In this document: one piece after another, positions 30,329 through 43,029 of the stretch
Layout of the letters: each line of letters begins with the position of its first letter
How positions within the stretch are numbered: the stretch's first letter is position 1
NCBI RefSeq assembly: GCF_002007115.1
Contig: NZ_MVAD01000001.1
Coordinates: forward strand, 2,418,001-2,482,000
Length of the DNA stretch: 64,000 bases
Source of the DNA: Massilia sp. KIM
GTDB taxonomy: Bacteria > Pseudomonadota > Gammaproteobacteria > Burkholderiales > Burkholderiaceae_D
Direction of reading: 5' to 3'
Position numbers and translations under genes: made by a program
The notes under the pieces: generated by a model
The model's database searches: none
What the model was told of the DNA's origin: nothing
The model's input: the letters and a program-made list of their open reading frames with translations, nothing else

Positions 30329-30891
30329 CGGCCCGCTCCTTGGGCGCCCCATTGGGCCTGGATCTGGAAGCGCACCGGGCGGTTCGGGTCCTGCTCCACC
30401 ACTTCATGGCGCACCAGGGCCACCGCGCTGAACCAGGCCTGCTCCTGCAGCTTGCCGACATAGGCGAACATGTCGTCGGTGCCGCGCGCCTCGGCGGTGA
30501 GGCGCAGGCTGCGGCGTTTGGCGTCCGGCTCGAGGGCCAGCAGGGCCACGCTGGGCGGGGTGGCCGCGGCCACCGCGTCGTGCAGCTCGCGCCACGGCAG
30601 ATTGAGCTGCATGATCGCCTCGTTGACGGCCTGGGCCTGCTGCGGCGCGATCGCGACGGTCTTGGCCGCCGGGGCCGCGGCCGGGGCCGGCGCGGCGGCC
30701 GCGGCGCGCGCGGCCAGGGCGGCGCGCAGGGCGTCCAGCTCGCGCTGCTTGTCGAGGTAGTCGAGGCCCTGGACCAGGGCCAGCGCGCCGATCGCCAGGC
30801 CGGCGGCCAGCGGCCCGACCAGGCGCGGCGGGGTGTGGAACAGCACCCGGCGCAGGCTGCGCGGGGCGAAATCGATGCGGGTGCGCCTCAT
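30325..30891 (-). CDS. PilN-like assembly platform protein
   Basis: A 188-residue single-pass protein. A short cytoplasmic N-terminus ('MRRTRIDFAPRSLRR') resembles the PilM-binding 'INLLP' region of PilN in position, though not in exact sequence. A membrane segment at about residues 25-43 is followed by a coiled coil ('LDKQRELDALRAALAARAA') and a ferredoxin-like domain. Four-base overlaps with both neighbouring genes. In type IV pili this protein couples the cytoplasmic PilM to PilO; the same role is inferred here. Confidence 0.7.
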   Translation of the reverse strand: MRRTRIDFAPRSLRRVLFHTPPRLVGPLAAGLAIGALALVQGLDYLDKQRELDALRAALAARAAAAAPAPAAAPAAKTVAIAPQQAQAVNEAIMQLNLPWRELHDAVAAATPPSVALLALEPDAKRRSLRLTAEARGTDDMFAYVGKLQEQAWFSAVALVRHEVVEQDPNRPVRFQIQAQWGAQGAGR

Positions 30892-31713
30892 GCCGCGCTC
30901 CCGGTGCGCGCCAGCCGGGCCAGGTCGGTCCAGCCGGCGTTGGCGGCGTCGTCTTCGTGCTCGAACAGGATGCAGGCGAATTTCAGGCGGCCCACGCTGC
31001 TGGCCCAGCGCGCCGGCGCCGCGCCGCACAACTGGAGGCGCTCGGGCCGGCCGACGCCCACCCGCAGGGCTTCGCGCGCCACGTGGGCTTCCAGCCAGTC
31101 GCGGTCGGCGCCGGCCGGGATCACGGCGGTGCGCACCGCCGCCAGCCGCTTGCCGTCGTAGGCGGCCAGCGACAGCACCCCGCCCTGCACCAGCCCGAAC
31201 CAGGCGCCGGGACGGCGCTCGCGCCGCCATTCGTTCATCGCGGCCACGAACTGCGGCACCACCTCGACCAGGTGCAGACGCAGCGCGCGCGTGGTGTCGA
31301 TCAGCTGGTCCAGCAAGGGGCCGGGCACGGCCGCGGCCAGGAAGGGATGGGCGGCGTCCCAGTCGGCCTGGATGCGCCAGTCGCCGCCGTCGCTGCCGAA
31401 CAGGTGCTGGAAGCGCAGGCGCGCCGCCGCCTCGAGGTCGGCCGGGCGGCTCGCGCCCGGTGGCGGCGGCACCTGCCACAGGCGCACCAGCTCGTCGGCC
31501 AGCACCACGCTCACCGGCCAGCCGCCGACCGGCAGGTCGCCCCCCAGGTCGTCGGCGAACAGGGCGCGCAGGCCGTCCGCCAGGGCGCCCGGCGCAGCCA
31601 GGTCGGCGTGGCGCTCGGCCAGGGCCAGGGGCGCGTTGCCGAACAGGCGGCTGGTCCTGACCAGGGCCAGGCCGTGGGCCGACAGGCCGATGCGCAGCGA
31701 TTGTCCGATCCGT

Positions 31714-31721
<8 letters not shown>
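30888..31721 (-). CDS. PilM/MshI/GspL-like cytoplasmic platform protein
   Basis: A 277-residue soluble protein starting 'RRRIGQSLRIGLSAHGLALVRT', a beta-hairpin start like the actin-like fold of PilM/GspL/MshI. It is shorter than PilM (about 350) and lacks a transmembrane segment, unlike GspL. 'PVSVVLADELVRLWQVPPP' and 'FGLVQGGVLSLAAYDGKRL' fit ATPase-fold strands. The start overlaps the end of the ATPase gene by eight bases. It probably sits between the ATPase and the PilN-like protein. Family membership is moderately supported. Confidence 0.68.
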
Positions 31722-33416
<1,695 letters not shown>

Positions 33417-33420
<4 letters not shown>

Positions 33421-34601
33421 GACATGTCTCCCGCCAGGTCGAAGATCGGCATATAGAGCAGCACCACGATGGCGCCCACCACCAGGCCGATGGCGGCCAT
33501 CAGGAGCGGCTCGAAGGTGCGCGTGAAGCGGTCGATCCAGCGCCCGATCTCGCCGTCGTAGAAGGCGGCCGACTGGGTCAGCATCGGCCCCATCTCGCCG
33601 GTGCGCTCGCCCACCCGCAGCATGCGCAGCGAGATCGGGGTGGTCAGGCCGTTGGCCTCGAAGGCGTTCGACAGCGGCTGGCCCGACTCGATCGCGGCGC
33701 GCGCCTGGGCCAGGCCCTTGCGCACGCCGCTCGAGACCATCGGCTGCACGGTCTCGATGGCGTTGACGATGGTGATGCCGCCCTCGGTCAGCATGCCGAG
33801 CGTGAGGTAGAGGCGCGAGAGTTCATAGATGCGGGCGCGCTCGCCGATGCCCGGCAAACGGGTGAGCAGGCGCCGCAGCCCGCCGCTGCGCAGCAGGTGG
33901 CGCAGGCCGGCGAAGGCGCCCACGGCCAGCAGCAGCGCGGCCAGGCCGATGGCGCCGCCGTGGGCGGAGGCGAACTGGCCCCAGTCCAGCAGCAGCTGGG
34001 ACATCCAGGGCAGCGAGCGTCCTGCGCCGTGGTAGACCTCGGCGAACTTGGGCACCACATAGCCGATGAGGAAGGCGCTCACGCCCCCGCCCACCAGGAG
34101 CAGGATCACCGGATAGATGGAGGCGCTGACGATCTTGGCGCGCACCGCGTCGATGCGCTGCTGGTAGTCGATGTAGCGCGCCAGGGCGCGCGGCAGGTCG
34201 CTGGTGCCTTCGGCGGCGCGCACGATGCCGACGTAGAGCGGCGGGAACAGCTCGGGCTGGTCGGCCAGCACGCCGGAAAAGCGCTTGCCTTCGCGCAGGC
34301 CGGCCAGCAGGCGCTCGAACACGCTGCGCGCGCCCGGGCTGCTTTCCTTTTCCAGCAGGGCCTCCAGGCCCTCGACGATGCCCAGGCCGGCGTTGAGCAG
34401 GGCCAGCAGCTCCTGGCTGAACAGCACCAGCGAGAGCTTGCCGCCGCCGCCGCGCCTCAGGCGCGCGCGCGCCGGCTCGACGCTGCTGACGAACAGGCCG
34501 CGCGCTTCCAACTGGCGGCGCGCATCGGCGGCGTCGACGGCATCGACGACGATGCTGGCGATCGACATGTCGGGCGCAAGTGTACGTACGGCGAACTGCA
34601 T
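33417..34601 (-). CDS. GspF/PilC-family inner membrane platform protein
   Basis: A 394-residue polytopic protein of the T2SSF family (usual length about 400). Two repeated cytoplasmic helical domains alternate with three membrane segments, for example 'YPVILLLVGGGVSAFLIGYVV' and the C-terminal 'LLMAAIGLVVGAIVVLLYMP'. The diagnostic 'FSQELLALLNAGLGIVEGLEAL' and 'PLYVGIVRAAEGTSDLPRAL' motifs are present. It forms the inner-membrane core on which pseudopilins are assembled by the GspE-type ATPase encoded immediately downstream. Confidence 0.94.
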
Positions 34602-34655
34602 GGGGAGCCCGGCGAAAGACGTTGCGTTGAGCTGGCGGAAACGGCGCCGCGCGAC

Positions 34656-35099
34656 TTATTGGGAACTGATGTCGGCGTTGTCGCCGCTGCCGCCGGGCTG
34701 TCCGTCCTTGCCCAGCGAGACGATCTCGTACTCGCCCTTGCTGCCGGGAGCGCGGTACTGGTAGGCGTTGCCCCAGGGGTCGGGCGGGACGCCCTTCTTC
34801 AGGTAGGGGCCGTTCCACTTGGCGCCGGCCGAGGGCGGCGCGGTCATCAGGGCGCCCAGGCCTTCCTCGGCGCTGGGATAGCGGCCGACGTCGAGGCGGT
34901 AGGTGTCGAGCGACTTGTCGAAGGCTTCGATCTGGGCCTTGGCCACCGTGACTTCCGACTTGCCGAGCTGGGAGAAATACTTGGGTCCGACGTAAGCCGC
35001 GAGCAGGCCGATGATCACGATCACGACCAGCAGTTCGAGCAGCGTGAAGCCGCGCACGCGCCGGCGCGAAGGGTGGCTCTGTTTCATTCCTGCATACAT
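34656..35099 (-). CDS. gspG: major pseudopilin GspG
   Basis: A 147-residue major pseudopilin. The leader ends '...RRVRG' and the cleaved helix begins 'FTLLELLVVIVIIGLLAAYV' with Glu5. 'YRLDVGRYPSAEEGLGALM' and 'PPDPWGNAYQYRAPG' are hallmark GspG segments, and the C-terminal 'SLGKDGQPGGSGDNADI' is the calcium site. The ATG at 35099 is favoured by an AGGAG eight bases upstream; the ATG at 35087 has no room for one. First gene of the ten-gene operon, with its promoter in the AT-rich gap that follows. Confidence 0.94.
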   Translation of the reverse strand: MYAGMKQSHPSRRRVRGFTLLELLVVIVIIGLLAAYVGPKYFSQLGKSEVTVAKAQIEAFDKSLDTYRLDVGRYPSAEEGLGALMTAPPSAGAKWNGPYLKKGVPPDPWGNAYQYRAPGSKGEYEIVSLGKDGQPGGSGDNADISSQ

Positions 35100-35563
35100 C
35101 TGTTGGACTCCTGGATTACACAAGCACAAAGACATGGCGAGGGGCGCGCCGGCCGGCAAGCGCGGCCTGCCGGAACCTCTCCGTCGGCGAGCAGGCTACC
35201 ACGCCCGCAATAGTTGAGACAACTTTTCTTTCAAACTTGTAAAGCCCGGCGCACACCCCGCCGGGAGCGGTAACACGCATGCCACAAAACGCTTTTTTGC
35301 GCCAGCGGCGCACGATTGCAATGTCGCAATTTTCGTACACGAAAGTTACTGAAATATGCACGTTCTTGATAGGGGAAAACAAATTTTCTCCAGCGAATTT
35401 CCTTTGATTCAAAATTACCTTCGTTAAAATTTTTTACATCTTCATTATTTCCTTTGCTATATTTAATTGCAACCCGTTAACGGAAAAGCGGGGCGGCCCG
35501 CCTGCCCAAAGGCACAGCAATCGGATTCACCAAATAAATCACCAACGATAAAGGTAAAGACTG
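35100..35563. promoter_or_regulatory. AT-rich divergent promoter region, secretion operon / PEP-CTERM gene
   Basis: The 464-base gap drops sharply in GC beyond about 35220. Two adjacent inverted repeats stand out at 35315-35344, ATTGC-AATGTC-GCAAT followed directly by TTTCGT-AC-ACGAAA. Promoters for the minus-strand operon and the plus-strand PEP-CTERM gene must lie here, but I cannot assign individual hexamers with confidence. No gene is seen. Confidence 0.55.
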
Positions 35564-36370
35564 ATGAAACGCGAACTTCGACCTGCTGCGCGCACCTACT
35601 CGGTGCCCGCGACCCTGAAACCTTTGCTGTGCGCCGCCGTGGTGAGCGCCCTGGGCGCCCTTGCCCCCGCCCAGGCCGAAGTCATCACGTTCGACAGTGT
35701 TACCAATATCGTGTCCGGCACCCTGAAACCGGGCGACACCGCCTACAACACCGGCGACGCCTTCACCCAGGGCGGCTACCAGTTCCGCGCCAACAACAGC
35801 GCCACCGCCGATCCTTCCGACTATGGCGTGGTCGGCGCCCTGGTCGACTCCGACAACAGCTTTGCCTGCCTGGTCACCGGCTGCCCGAACGGCACCGGCA
35901 GCACCTATTACGCCGGCCTGAACGACGGCTCGCTCACCGTCACCGGCGCGAGCCCGCTCGGCTTCACGGTCAGCGGCCTCAAATACGCCTTCGTGGCGCC
36001 GCTCGACGGCCTGGCCGATTTCAGCTACGGCCGCCTGCTCCTGACCGGCATCACCAGCACCGGCGCCAGCTTCAGCACCGGCGGCGACTTCGCCGGCCAG
36101 GGCGCCAACAACCGCTTCGACTTCGCCGATTTCCTGTTCGACGCCAGCTTCGCTACCACCGCCTTCACCAGCCTGACGATCAGCGCCTGCCTGTTCGACG
36201 TCAGCGGCGACTGCATCGACGTGCACGAACTGACCCGCAACCAGGCCCAGTTCGCGATCGACGACCTGGTCCTGAACGCCGCGGCCGCCGTGCCGGAACC
36301 GGGCACGATCGCCCTGCTGCTGATGGGCATGGCCGGCCTGGGCGCCGCCTCGCGCCGTCGCGTCCTGTGA
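35564..36370 (+). CDS. PEP-CTERM sorting domain protein
   Basis: A 268-residue secreted protein. A signal peptide ends near 'GALAPAQAEV' (about residue 38). The body is beta-rich ('TFDSVTNIVSGTLKPGDTAYN') with four Cys in possible disulfides. The C-terminus carries the tripartite sorting signal: 'VPEPGT', a hydrophobic helix 'IALLLMGMAGLGAAS' and the basic 'RRR' end. Such proteins are cleaved and surface-anchored by an exosortase, none of which is encoded in the window. It precedes the subtilase gene by 31 bases and may be cotranscribed. Function of the body is unknown. Confidence 0.9.
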   Translation: MKRELRPAARTYSVPATLKPLLCAAVVSALGALAPAQAEVITFDSVTNIVSGTLKPGDTAYNTGDAFTQGGYQFRANNSATADPSDYGVVGALVDSDNSFACLVTGCPNGTGSTYYAGLNDGSLTVTGASPLGFTVSGLKYAFVAPLDGLADFSYGRLLLTGITSTGASFSTGGDFAGQGANNRFDFADFLFDASFATTAFTSLTISACLFDVSGDCIDVHELTRNQAQFAIDDLVLNAAAAVPEPGTIALLLMGMAGLGAASRRRVL

Positions 36371-36401
36371 TCCGCCCCGCATCGAACAAGGAAAAGAATC
36401 C

Positions 36402-39602
<3,201 letters not shown>

Positions 39603-39630
39603 TCGCCCCTGGTCCGCCGCCAGGCGGACC

Positions 39631-39676
39631 TGAAAAAAAACGCTGCGTGCCTCCGGGCACGCAGCGTTTTTCTTTT
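39631..39676 (+). terminator. Rho-independent terminator after the subtilase
   Basis: A fifteen-base perfect stem, AAAACGCTGCGTGCC with its complement, closes a TCCG tetraloop (39637-39670) and is followed by TTTTTCTTTT. The A-run on its left makes it usable from both sides, so it may also end the minus-strand lipoprotein gene. Confidence 0.92.
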
Positions 39677-39695
39677 GCTGGCCGTGAAGCCGGTC

Positions 39696-40121
39696 TCAGC
39701 TGGCGTCGGCGCCGCCCAGGCGGCAGCTTCCCGATACGCAGACCGCGCCCGGATCGGGGCGGTAGCGGCAGGTCGACATTTCACCGGTCTTGACGATTTC
39801 CGACTGGCGCTGGGCCCGATAGCGCTCGGCCAACTCGCGCAACTGTTTTTCGTTGGTGCGGGTCACCGAGTACGGCAGGTAGTCCTGGGGGCCGCCACAG
39901 GCCAGGGCGCCGACCGGAATGCTGCGGCATTGGGTGCTTTCGCTGCAGGTGGCGTCGGCGGTCAGGGCGCGCATCTGGGACAGCAGGTCACCGCCTGGGG
40001 CGGCCTGGGCCTGGGCCGGGCGGGCGCCAGTGTCCTTCGGGGCCGAAGACGTGGAGGGATCCTGCGCCTTGGTGGTGCAGGCGGCGCAGCCGAGGAGAAG
40101 GATGAGGAGAAGTTTGTTCAT
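39696..40121 (-). CDS. small cysteine-rich lipoprotein
   Basis: A 141-residue lipoprotein candidate. The N-terminus 'MNKLLLILLLGCAACTT' contains a lipobox, with Cys12 or Cys15 as possible lipidation sites. After a Pro/Ala/Gln-rich spacer the mature part has five further Cys ('CSESTQC', 'ALACGG', 'TCRYRP', 'GSCRLGG'), suggesting disulfides in the periplasm. No named family is recognised. It converges on the subtilase terminator and stands alone on its strand. Confidence 0.78.
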   Translation of the reverse strand: MNKLLLILLLGCAACTTKAQDPSTSSAPKDTGARPAQAQAAPGGDLLSQMRALTADATCSESTQCRSIPVGALACGGPQDYLPYSVTRTNEKQLRELAERYRAQRQSEIVKTGEMSTCRYRPDPGAVCVSGSCRLGGADAS

Positions 40122-40444
40122 GCCGCATCTTCGCGCTCCCTGCTGCCGTGGTCAAGCGAATCACATCCTTTATAGAGCTGCTAATTAATCGCAGGAACTT
40201 GCTTTTTCGTCGTGGCTACGATGCCACGCGGCAATTTTTCCACAGCACATTTTTCTCAAAAGAATTTTTTATTTCTTTGAGGATATATTGGGCTTCTTCG
40301 CTTAACTTCGCTCAACATCGCAAATCTTTCGTTCAATAAACTTAATCTTGGCTGTTCGCTAACGAAATTAATTGAGCACCGGCAAAAATTTACGAACTAC
40401 AATAGCCTCACTTGTTACAGACCAGCTCGCTCAAAACGATCACC
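40122..40444. other. AT-rich intergenic region between two lipoprotein genes
   Basis: A 323-base, conspicuously AT-rich gap between divergent lipoprotein genes. It must hold both promoters. A short imperfect inverted repeat, CGTGGCTACGATGCCACG (40211-40228), is the only structure that I notice. No gene or repeat family member seen. Confidence 0.5.
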
Positions 40445-40759
40445 ATGAAACAAATCAGCTTCCGCACCACCGCCGCCCTCGCCCTCGCCGTCCTGCTCAG
40501 CGCTTGTGGCGCCGGCCAGCAAGAAGTCCAGGCGACTGCCCAGACCGCCTCGGTGCAGACCGCCGCCGTGACCACTGCCTCTTTTGAAGCCGCCTCGACC
40601 GGCGCGCCGGTGGCCCCGGTGGTCTCGGCCAACATGCCGGCGCCGGATTGCGCCCCCGAAGGCTGCAACAGCCTGCGCATCATCGACGGCAATGCCGAAG
40701 CCTGGCGCATCGACGCCCAGCGCCGTGCCGCCCAGGAAGGCCAGTACCCCCAGTCGTAA
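40445..40759 (+). CDS. small lipoprotein of unknown function
   Basis: A 104-residue lipoprotein candidate. The N-terminus 'MKQISFRTTAALALAVLLSACG' ends in a clear lipobox (LSAC), with the lipid Cys near residue 21. A low-complexity Ala/Thr/Gln/Val stretch follows. A conserved-looking tail has two closely spaced Cys ('APDCAPEGCNSLRIIDGNAEAW'), probably a disulfide. An in-frame ATG eleven codons upstream would spoil the signal peptide. It converges with epsA 24 bases away. No family recognised. Confidence 0.78.
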   Translation: MKQISFRTTAALALAVLLSACGAGQQEVQATAQTASVQTAAVTTASFEAASTGAPVAPVVSANMPAPDCAPEGCNSLRIIDGNAEAWRIDAQRRAAQEGQYPQS

Positions 40760-40783
40760 TCTTGATGCCGCCGCCCGGCGGCG

Positions 40784-41542
40784 TCACAGCAGGCGCAGCT
40801 CCATGCAGCGCGCCACAGCGTGGGCCCGGTTTCCCACTCCCAGCACCCGATACACGCGCTGCAGGTGATTCTTCACCGTCAGCGCGCTGATCCCGAGCGC
40901 GTGCGCGGCTTCTTCGTTGCTGCGGCCCGCGCGCACCTGTTCCAGCACCGCCAGTTCACGCGCCGACAGCGCGCGCGCCAGGCGCACGCGTGCGCCCTCT
41001 CCCGCCCCCAGGCGCAACAGCGCCAGATGCAGGTAAGGCAGCAGCAGTTGCAGGAACCAGGCCTGGCGCGCCCCCGGCCGCAAGGGTAGGCCAAGGAAGG
41101 CGAACACGGTGGCGGCGCTTCCGTGCGCCCCTCCGCCCTGCCCCGCGCTGCCATGCACCAGGGTATTAACGTAGCCGCTGCGGCGCAGCGCCTCGCGGCA
41201 GGACGCCAGCGCACCGCCGGCCCCAGCCGGCTCGTCCGGCGTTTCCAGTTCCAGCACGGCCGGCTGAGGCGGACCGACGCGCCAGGCCCGGGCCAGCGCC
41301 GGTCCCAGCTCACCCTCCAGCTGCGCCAGCGCGCTTGGGGCCAGCACCGCCTGGCGCAGGCATTCGACACGCCGCAGCGCGCCGCCGCCATCGAGCTCCA
41401 TGCACAACAGCGCCGCATGCGGCAGCAGGGCCTGCAGCGGCCCCTGGCTCCAGAGGAAAAACTGGCGCAGGTCGGCCAGCCCGACCCCGGATTCGATGCT
41501 GCGCAGCAGGTATTCCTGCTCCAGCTTGCTGAGGATGACCAT
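40784..41542 (-). CDS. epsA: EpsA-type LuxR-family regulator (PEP-CTERM/exopolysaccharide associated)
   Basis: A 252-residue regulator with a C-terminal LuxR helix-turn-helix ('LSARELAVLEQVRAGRSNEEAAHALGISALTVKNHLQ'; quoted in part as 'LGISALTVKNHLQRVY'). The N-terminal 'LRQFFLWSQGPLQALLPH' is characteristic of the EpsA regulators that accompany exosortase/PEP-CTERM and exopolysaccharide loci. The ATG at 41542 lies right after the stop of the OmpR-type regulator upstream, so the two are cotranscribed. Three PEP-CTERM genes and an exopolysaccharide operon in the window are candidate targets; no exosortase gene is present here. Confidence 0.8.
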   Translation of the reverse strand: MVILSKLEQEYLLRSIESGVGLADLRQFFLWSQGPLQALLPHAALLCMELDGGGALRRVECLRQAVLAPSALAQLEGELGPALARAWRVGPPQPAVLELETPDEPAGAGGALASCREALRRSGYVNTLVHGSAGQGGGAHGSAATVFAFLGLPLRPGARQAWFLQLLLPYLHLALLRLGAGEGARVRLARALSARELAVLEQVRAGRSNEEAAHALGISALTVKNHLQRVYRVLGVGNRAHAVARCMELRLL

Positions 41543-41544
41543 GT

Positions 41545-42267
41545 TCAGGCGGCCGTGGCCCAGCCCGCCCGGGCCTGTAGCGACCAGGCCGCGAAGCGGT
41601 AGCCGCTGCCGCGCACGGTTTCGATGTGACGCTCGTGCCCGCTCGCCTGGAGCGCCAGGCGCAGGCGGCCGACATGGGTGTCGACGGTGCGTTCGTCCAG
41701 CACCGCGTGGCGGCCCCATACGCCGTCGAGCAATTGCGAGCGGGTGTGCACCCGCTCCGGGTGGTGCATCAGGAAGTTCAGCAGGCGGAACTCCACCGGT
41801 CCGAGCGGGATGCGACGCACGCCCGCGGTCACGCGCTGGGTGGCCGGATCGAGGCGCAGGCCGGCCAGCTGGATGCAGTCGGCGCCCGGCGCCGGAGCGC
41901 GGCGGCGCAGCACCGCGCCCATGCGCGCCAGCAGCTCGCGCGGGCCGAAGGGTTTGGTCAGATAGTCGTCGGCGCCGGATTCGAGCGCCAGCACCTTGTC
42001 GTGCTCGGCCGCGCGCGCGCTCAGCATGATCACCGGCAGGTCGCGGGTGCGGGCCTGGGCGCGCAGGCGCCGCACCAGCGCCTCGCCGCTCTGCCCCGCC
42101 AGTTCCCACTCGAGGATCAGGAGCTCGGGCAAGGCCTCATCCAACAGCACCAGGGCCGATTCGGCATCGGCGCAGCAGGCGGCCGTATAACCGGCGCTGC
42201 CGAGGTTTTGCACCAGCAATTGCTGGGTGCGGGGATCCGGATCGACCACGAAGACTTGGGCTGACAT
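41545..42267 (-). CDS. OmpR/PhoB-type regulator with Glu at the phosphoacceptor position
   Basis: A 240-residue protein with a receiver domain (about 1-120) and a PhoB-type winged helix C-terminus ('RTVDTHVGRLRLALQASGHERHIETVRGSGYRF' region). Aligned by eye to PhoB, the phosphoacceptor Asp53 is Glu53 ('LLILEWELAGQSG'), the acidic pocket is 'VVDPDP' with Pro where the second acidic residue belongs, the Thr/Ser switch is Ser ('MLSARA') and the Lys of 'TKPF' is kept. Phosphorylation as usual is therefore unlikely. The start at 42267 matches domain starts; an ATG at 42288 is possible. No histidine kinase is adjacent. It precedes epsA in the same operon. Confidence 0.86.
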   Translation of the reverse strand: MSAQVFVVDPDPRTQQLLVQNLGSAGYTAACCADAESALVLLDEALPELLILEWELAGQSGEALVRRLRAQARTRDLPVIMLSARAAEHDKVLALESGADDYLTKPFGPRELLARMGAVLRRRAPAPGADCIQLAGLRLDPATQRVTAGVRRIPLGPVEFRLLNFLMHHPERVHTRSQLLDGVWGRHAVLDERTVDTHVGRLRLALQASGHERHIETVRGSGYRFAAWSLQARAGWATAA

Positions 42268-42374
42268 GGTGCAGTGTCTGTATGACAATGCTTTGACTAT
42301 GCCGCAAGCCCCGACGCCTGAACAATATAATTTCGTTTAACAATTGAGACGTTTGGCGACTAAATCCTGAAACA

Positions 42375-42402
42375 AAAACACCTGGCCTCGGGCAGGTGTT
42401 TT
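42375..42402 (-). terminator. terminator of the PEP-CTERM gene at 42425-43015
   Basis: A ten-base stem AAAACACCTG/CAGGTGTTTT with an eight-base loop; on the minus strand it ends in TTTTTG. It begins 22 bases after the stop codon. Confidence 0.8.
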
Positions 42403-42424
42403 CGCATGGGCGAAGGGGTCTGGA

Positions 42425-43015
42425 TCAGCGTCGCGCCGCCTTGCGACGGGTGAGGCCGATCAGCAACAATCCGCTCGCCACCAGCAGCCAGTCGGCCGGT
42501 TCCGGCACCGCGCTCACGCTCACGCCCTGCCCCGGCACCTCGACCGTGTCGGCCAGGCCCGGCACGCGCTCGATGGTCAGGAGGTCGGCGGCGGCGCCCA
42601 GGTAGCTGCTGAAGTCCTCGTTGAACAAGGCCACGCTGAACAGCATGCCGTTGTCGCCGCCGAAGTCCTCGAGCGCCACCCGGAAGCTGAACAGGCCGCC
42701 GAAGTTCACGCCCTGGTCGATGAAGTTGTAGCCGGTCTGGTTACCCAGGGTGAAGCCGTCGAGCACGTTGCCGGCGGTGTCGCCCGCCAGCTTCAGTTCG
42801 CTCGTGAAGTCGCCGCTGAGGCCGTCCACCCGCGCGCCGGCGCCCGGGTCGCCCGGACCGTTGAAGCCGAAGTCGAGCCAGCCGGTGCTGCCCGCCCATT
42901 GCGCGGTATCGATCGTCACGTGGTAATACACCGGATTGGCCAGGGCCGCCGGAACGGTGCCCAGCATGGTCAGCGCCAGCATGGCGCGCAGGAATAGTGC
43001 TTTGATGTCGAACAT
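42425..43015 (-). CDS. PEP-CTERM sorting domain protein, NF038129-like
   Basis: A 196-residue exoprotein. Signal peptide ends near 'TVPAALANP' (about residue 27). The mature part begins 'VYYHVTIDTAQWAGSTGWLDFGFNGPG', a pattern I associate with a small family of PEP-CTERM proteins, followed by beta-rich sequence. The sorting signal is 'VPEPADWLLVASGLLLIGLTRRKAARR' (PEP, hydrophobic helix, basic end). Start at 43015 has GGAAAAG upstream; a start four codons earlier lacks a ribosome site. It follows the nuclease gene by 14 bases and is likely cotranscribed with it. Function unknown. Confidence 0.86.
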   Translation of the reverse strand: MFDIKALFLRAMLALTMLGTVPAALANPVYYHVTIDTAQWAGSTGWLDFGFNGPGDPGAGARVDGLSGDFTSELKLAGDTAGNVLDGFTLGNQTGYNFIDQGVNFGGLFSFRVALEDFGGDNGMLFSVALFNEDFSSYLGAAADLLTIERVPGLADTVEVPGQGVSVSAVPEPADWLLVASGLLLIGLTRRKAARR

Positions 43016-43029
43016 GGTCTTTTCCATTC

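Noticed and set aside
40122..40444. Small RNA gene in the AT-rich gap
   Set aside because: No terminator-like hairpin with T-run or promoter pair could be identified.
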